DNA of 64,000 bases. Origin: Cervus elaphus (taxonomy: Eukaryota; Chordata; Mammalia; Artiodactyla; Cervidae). The stretch lies in assembly GCF_910594005.1 (NCBI RefSeq), contig NC_057829.1, positions 57,643,001 to 57,707,000 of the forward strand, in the 5' to 3' direction. The position numbers and the translations under genes were made by a program. Positions 59,665-64,000 of this stretch are shown in pieces. Positions within the stretch are counted from its first letter, which is position 1. Every line of letters starts with the position of its first letter. The notes beneath the pieces were generated by a model. The model was not told where the DNA came from, searched no databases, and saw nothing but the letters and a program-made list of their open reading frames with translations.

Positions 59665-59853
59665 ATGGGGCTCCCGGCACTGCTGGCCAGCGCGCTCTGC
59701 ACCTTCGTGCTACCGCTGCTGCTCTTCCTGGCCGCGATCAAGCTCTGGGACTTGTACTGCGTGAGCAGCCGGGACCGCAGCTCTGCCCTCCCTTTGCCTC
59801 CCGGAACGATGGGCTTCCCCTTCTTTGGGGAAACACTGCAGATGGTGCTACAG
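59665..59853 (+). CDS. CYP26A1: CYP26A1 coding exon 1
   Basis: 63 codons: signal-anchor helix (CTFVLPLLLFLAAIKLW), hinge, ending FFGETLQMVLQ. The donor is GTAAAG. Confidence 0.96.
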
Positions 59854-62800
59854 GTAAAGGAGCTTGGGGCGGGATTGGACGATTCTCCCGAGCCCGACTC
59901 GGCTCCAGACTTCCACTGAAGCGCCCCCCGGGAGGGAGGTGACTGGGGCTAGGATCAGGACCGGAGGGAGGCTCAGCGCTCCCCGGCGCCCCCTCACGCC
60001 CGCCTCTCTCCTCCGCTTTCCTCTCGCAGCGAAGGAAGTTCCTGCAGATGAAGCGCAGGAAATACGGCTTCATCTACAAGACGCATCTGTTCGGGCGGCC
60101 CACGGTGCGGGTGATGGGAGCGGACAACGTGCGGCGCATTTTGCTCGGAGAGCACCGGCTGGTGTCGGTCCACTGGCCCGCGTCAGTGCGCACCATCCTG
60201 GGTTCTGGATGCCTCTCTAACCTGCACGACTCCTCGCACAAGCAACGCAAGAAGGTGAGGGAGGGGTGGCGGCGCCTGGACAGGAAGTGGGACCCGATTC
60301 GAGCAAGGGGTTCGGGCAGATAGGTGCTGGGCGGGAGCCAGCTGCATGAAGCATCGGCTGGGACCCTCTCAAACCCAGTGTAACTTTCCCAGCCAGGAAG
60401 TGCTTTGGGTCTGGTGGGGTTGTAGATGTCTGGAAGGAGACCCTGGAAGGCAAGAGGGGCGGGTGGAGCCCGGCTTTAACACTCTTCCCTCCTCGGAGTT
60501 CAGGTGATTATGCAGGCCTTCAGCCGCGAGGCGCTTCAGTGCTACGTGCCAGTGATCGCCGAGGAAGTGGGCAACTACTTGGAGCAGTGGCTGAGCTGCG
60601 GCGAGCGCGGCCTCCTGGTCTATCCCCAGGTGAAGCGCCTTATGTTCCGCATCGCCATGCGCATCCTGCTGGGCTGCGAGTCCCGAGTGGCGAGCGGCGG
60701 GGAAGACGAGCAGCAGCTGGTAGAGGCCTTCGAGGAAATGACCCGCAATCTCTTCTCGTTGCCCATAGACGTGCCCTTCAGCGGACTGTACCGGGTAAGG
60801 GCGCCTTGTAGGGTTCGGAGCTAGGGCTCCGGGGTCACGGGATCCGGACTTCTGCTCACCGCGGTGCGCTCTCTGCGCTCAGGGCCTGAAGGCGCGCGAC
60901 CTCATCCACGCGCGCATCGAGGAGAACATTCGCGCCAAGATCCGCAGGCTGCGGGCGGCGGAGGCGGGCGGGGGCTGCAAAGATGCCCTGCAGCTGTTGA
61001 TCGAGCACTCGTGGGAGAGAGGAGAGAAGCTGGACATGCAGGTGAGCCGCAGCTTCAGGAGCGGCACGGCGAAGTTTGATCCCCTGGCTTCCCAAAAGCA
61101 GGTCCTAGGGTCTCCGAAGTGCGCGCAGAGGGGCCCGGGTTCCCAAAGTGAGAAGCCCTCCCAGACCCCAGGGACTGGACCCAGAGGTTGAGATACCGGG
61201 TCTGCAGAGCTCTGGGGAGAGGCCTTGTCGCCCATCCCTTTCAGATTTTAAAGGGAAAGTTGGAATTTGCAAGATGTGAGTAATGTTGGATGACTTTAAT
61301 ACAGCTAACGCTTTAAGAGTTCCAAGGAGAGTGGGAACTTACTGGACTTCCGTGCTCTAGCTGAACTAAAGGGCCTTAGCATTTTGTTTATTTTATTTTA
61401 TTTTTTTAGCATTTTGTTTAAATGGATTTTCTGTCAGCCGACTTTCAGTCCTTCTCATCTTCCCTTCTGAATCCTCAGTTCTATTCTGAGTGGTTGCTCT
61501 GTAAAATTGCATGCAGACTTGTCAAAACGTTGGTCTTAATCCGCTTGTAGGCATTAAAGCAATCTTCAACAGAACTCCTCTTTGGAGGGCATGAAACCAC
61601 AGCCAGTGCAGCTACGTCTCTGATCACTTACTTGGGGCTCTACCCACATGTTCTCCAGAAAGTTCGAGAGGAGCTGAAGAATAAGGTAGGGGATCTGGCG
61701 GTGGGGGTGGGGTGTTCGCATGAGTTGGGGAGGGGGTGGTGGTGGCTATTAGCTTAAAAACCTCAGCAGCTCTCTAGCCAAGTTCCCAATAGTTAAGTGT
61801 GCTGCCCACCTTCAGTATCTGGGAAGTACAGGGCCAAGGGTGGGTGAGTTGGATGATGGGAAAGAGAATTAGCTGTGTGAATAAGAAGGAGGGAATCTTG
61901 GGCTGTGATCCCACTCCGGCAGGGTTCAACCTTGTGTTTCTTCTCCACTTTTGGTGGATCCTTGGAGATTTTCAGACTTTCTTGGATCTGTGTGTTCAAG
62001 GGCATGAATGGGGAACCCCTAGGGGGTTGCGGTGGCAGCCAGCAGCCTTGGTGGGGACTGGGGGAGGGGGAGAAACTTGGCGGTTCTAACTGGTGACCTG
62101 CATTATCTTGGAATTGTAAACAATGGTTTGGGTCCAGGGGTGGAGGCAAATGGTCACTAGCTGCTCCTTGATTCCCCCTCACGCTCTGGGATCACGAGGC
62201 TCTTTGGGTCCAGCCGCCACTTAAACCCTGTTTACGTCTGCTGGACTGATTTTATTGGAGCGCAGAATAACCCTTCACTCTGTGTGACTGTTTTGATAGG
62301 GTTTACTTTGCAAAGGCAATCAAGACAACAAGTTGGACGTGGAAATTTTGGAACAGCTTAAATACATTGGGTGTGTTATTAAAGAGACCCTTCGACTGAA
62401 CCCCCCAGTTCCAGGAGGGTTTCGGGTTGCCCTTAAGACTTTTGAATTAAATGTAAGTTAAAAGTTCTCTCTCACCCGCCCCTACCTTTTGTGCAGTAGT
62501 TTTAAATCTCCCTTTGTTTCCTGTGCTTTGACTTAAATTTCTTTTGATAACATTGCCCTGCCCCTGAATGTCTGTTTTTTTCTCTCTCCACCTCTCTTTC
62601 TTCCTTTTCTTTCAACTCATAACTCCTCCAAGGATATGTGTGTTAGATTTTTTTCCTTCCCTGTTGACAGCTGAATTTGAGTTTGTCAGCCCTTTGGACA
62701 TCATAATCTTTTGCAGGGATACCAGATTCCCAAAGGCTGGAATGTAATCTACAGTATCTGCGATACTCATGATGTCGCTGATATCTTCACCAACAAGGAA

Positions 62801-63058
62801 GAATTCAATCCTGACCGCTTTCTGCTGCCTCACCCAGAGGATGCATCCAGGTTCAGCTTCATTCCATTTGGAGGAGGCCTTAGGAGCTGTGTAGGCAAAG
62901 AGTTTGCAAAAATTCTTCTCAAAATATTTACAGTGGAGCTGGCCAGGCATTGTGACTGGCAGCTTCTAAATGGACCTCCTACAATGAAAACGAGTCCCAC
63001 TGTATATCCTGTGGACGATCTGCCGGCCAGGTTCACCCGTTTCCAGGGGGAAATCTGA
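59665..63058 (+). CDS. CYP26A1: CYP26A1, all-trans retinoic acid 4-hydroxylase (cytochrome P450 26A1), 7 coding exons
   Basis: Joined exons 59665-59853, 60030-60254, 60504-60794, 60883-61041, 61551-61685, 62300-62452 and 62717-63058 encode 497 aa, the length of human CYP26A1. The enzyme is an ER P450 that converts all-trans retinoic acid to 4-hydroxy and 4-oxo products, limiting RA signalling in embryo and liver. Visible parts: membrane anchor (about residues 7-27), hinge ALPLPPGTMGFPFFGETL, I-helix FGGHETT (299-305, with the Glu303-Thr304 pair), K-helix E362-T-L-R365, and heme loop FGGGLRSCVG with Cys442. The ATG sits in an optimal Kozak context (GCCATGG). All introns are GT-AG and phase 0. 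The proximal DR5 and TATA box predict RA induction, a feedback loop. Confidence 0.97.
60030..60254 (+). CDS. CYP26A1: CYP26A1 coding exon 2
   Basis: 75 codons beginning RRKFLQMKRRKYGFIYKTHL; 225 bp, the same length as CYP26C1 exon 2. The acceptor is CGCAG and the donor GTGAGG. Confidence 0.96.
60504..60794 (+). CDS. CYP26A1: CYP26A1 coding exon 3
   Basis: 97 codons from VIMQAFSREALQCYVP to LPIDVPFSGLYR. The acceptor is TTCAG and the donor GTAAGG. The following intron is only 88 bp. Confidence 0.96.
60883..61041 (+). CDS. CYP26A1: CYP26A1 coding exon 4
   Basis: 53 codons from GLKARDLIHARIEENIRAKI to WERGEKLDMQ; 159 bp, as in CYP26C1 exon 4. The acceptor is GCTCAG and the donor GTGAGC. Confidence 0.96.
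61551..61685 (+). CDS. CYP26A1: CYP26A1 coding exon 5
   Basis: 45 codons with the oxygen-activation I-helix (LLFGGHETTASAATS). The acceptor is TTGTAG and the donor GTAGGG. No intron occurs at the corresponding 3' boundary in CYP26C1. Confidence 0.96.
61686..62299 (+). other. CYP26A1: CYP26A1 intron 5
   Basis: 614 bp, GTAGGG to GATAG; no repeat or gene recognised. The 509-bp intron 4 (61042-61550) likewise holds only an A/T-rich run near 61,385-61,420. Confidence 0.85.
62300..62452 (+). CDS. CYP26A1: CYP26A1 coding exon 6
   Basis: 51 codons starting GLLCKGNQDNKLDVEILEQL, with K-helix KETLRLNPPVPGGFRVAL. The donor is GTAAGT. Confidence 0.96.
62717..63058 (+). CDS. CYP26A1: CYP26A1 coding exon 7 with stop codon
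   Basis: 113 codons and TGA (63056-63058). It contains the heme loop FIPFGGGLRSCVGKEFAKIL and ends in RFTRFQGEI. The acceptor is TTGCAG. Confidence 0.97.
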   Translation, partial: GYQIPKGWNVIYSICDTHDVADIFTNKEEFNPDRFLLPHPEDASRFSFIPFGGGLRSCVGKEFAKILLKIFTVELARHCDWQLLNGPPTMKTSPTVYPVDDLPARFTRFQGEI

Positions 63059-63660
63059 TGGGCTGGAAAGCCCAGACCTCAGACTTATTTGAAGTGTACA
63101 GAGGCATTTTTACCTAGTGTCATGTTGATTTGATTATATTTAATTTCTAAATGTATATTATAATATTTATGTGTCTCTTCTACAGTACTACAGTCTTTAA
63201 ATATTAAAATAATGAATTTGGATAGTTTCCAAATAAAATAAAATCTGAAGGTGCTCGTCTTGCATTTAATATTCCTGTGAGAAAAAACTCACCAGTGTTA
63301 TATTCATATATTTAACTAGATTTCTAATGTCTACAGGCATGACTTTGTCATCTGTGCCTATCTATTTTCTGGGAAGAAGAAACCTTACCTGTTTTTTTCT
63401 CTTAATAGTTAATAGAAAATGTATATTATATGTGTGTGTGAGTTAGTCCAAAGGTAATTTAGTAAATTTTTCCATGATAGTTTATATTCTGTATTTGGAA
63501 AAGCTATCAAAGTTAATTTAAAAAATGAAAAGGGGTTTGCTTTACTTTAGAGAAAGTTAAATTTGAAAAGAGAACACTTTGAGTTGATCCTCTTCTAATA
63601 CAACACCTTCAACCATAATCAGTACATTTAATACACATAATAAATATGTGGTATTACATA
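63059..63660 (+). other. CYP26A1: CYP26A1 3' UTR (extent inferred)
   Basis: AT-rich trailer. Candidate poly(A) signals are the overlapping AATAAA pair at 63232-63242 (3' UTR of about 200 nt) and AATAAA at 63639-63644 (about 600 nt). The sequence does not decide which is used. Confidence 0.6.
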
Positions 63661-64000
63661 GTGCCAGAACTGTTTTCTGAAATTAAAGTTTCAGGTAAGA
63701 CAAAGTTATTGACTAAGACCCCAAATCACTAGCCTGTTTCCTTTACTCTGAAGTTGCATATGAAAACAGTATTGGAAAAGGCCAATCTTTGGTTTAGATA
63801 AGCGAATCCAGGTTTTCTTTATTGAAAATAAGGCAGGAAGAGTAGATTTAGCAAACTGACAGATAAAGTTTTTATCTATGCCAGGCAATAGGGTGTGAGC
63901 CTGACATGACTGATAAAATGGCCCAGTCATGACCCTGTGAACCTTGGCTAACCTCCGCGAAAGCGCAATTTTGTCACATTTCTGACCCTGGCATAGCCAT
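63661..64000. other. Downstream intergenic sequence
   Basis: AT-rich, with no gene, repeat or regulatory motif that I can assign. Confidence 0.6.

Noticed and set aside
1..64000. CRISPR arrays, bacterial operons, phage or tRNA/rRNA genes
   Set aside because: None seen; tRNA-like segments are SINE heads without a complete cloverleaf.

Overview
This is a stretch of mammalian, specifically ruminant (bovid/pecoran), nuclear DNA. The evidence is ruminant-specific retroposons: BovB LINE fragments, Bov-tA and Bov-A2 SINEs, CHR-type tRNA-Glu SINEs and an L1-BT tail. The species (cattle, sheep, goat, buffalo and so on) cannot be fixed from the sequence. Three genes lie head-to-tail on the + strand in the order EXOC6 (3' end only), CYP26C1, CYP26A1, the same order as on human 10q23.33.

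Positions 1-45,280 hold the last three coding exons of EXOC6 (exocyst subunit Sec15A) at 11744-11817, 42826-42938 and 44038-44170, plus the 3' UTR. Nearly everything else there is intron, including one of 31.0 kb. The introns are AT-rich and full of transposon debris: eight BovB copies or tails (one in CYP26C1), many SINEs, old L1 and L2 fossils and microsatellites. I found no independent gene among them.

Positions 45,500-63,660 are GC- and CpG-rich and nearly free of young transposons. They hold two complete cytochrome P450 genes: CYP26C1 (6 coding exons, 46983-54979, 523 aa) and CYP26A1 (7 coding exons, 59665-63058, 497 aa). All splice sites are GT-AG, all introns in both genes are phase 0, and several exon lengths are identical (225 and 159 bp), which marks them as tandem duplicates. 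Both proteins have the N-terminal ER anchor, ExxR and the heme-cysteine motif. They oxidise and clear retinoic acid (RA).

The regulatory layout fits an RA feedback loop. CYP26A1 has a proximal DR5 RA response element (59536-59552) 40 bp upstream of a TATA box. A dense half-site cluster with a perfect DR5 (57658-57674) lies about 2 kb upstream. A further perfect DR5 (56333-56349) sits between the two P450 genes. RA bound to RAR/RXR would induce CYP26A1, whose product destroys RA.

I found no new gene system. The items most worth a second look are the RA-element array, especially the intergenic DR5; the I-helix of CYP26C1, which lacks the usual acidic residue; the intron difference between the paralogs, which coincides with a Gly/Pro/Cys-rich insert; and several well-preserved insertion scars, including a short L1 with a perfect 17-bp target-site duplication.
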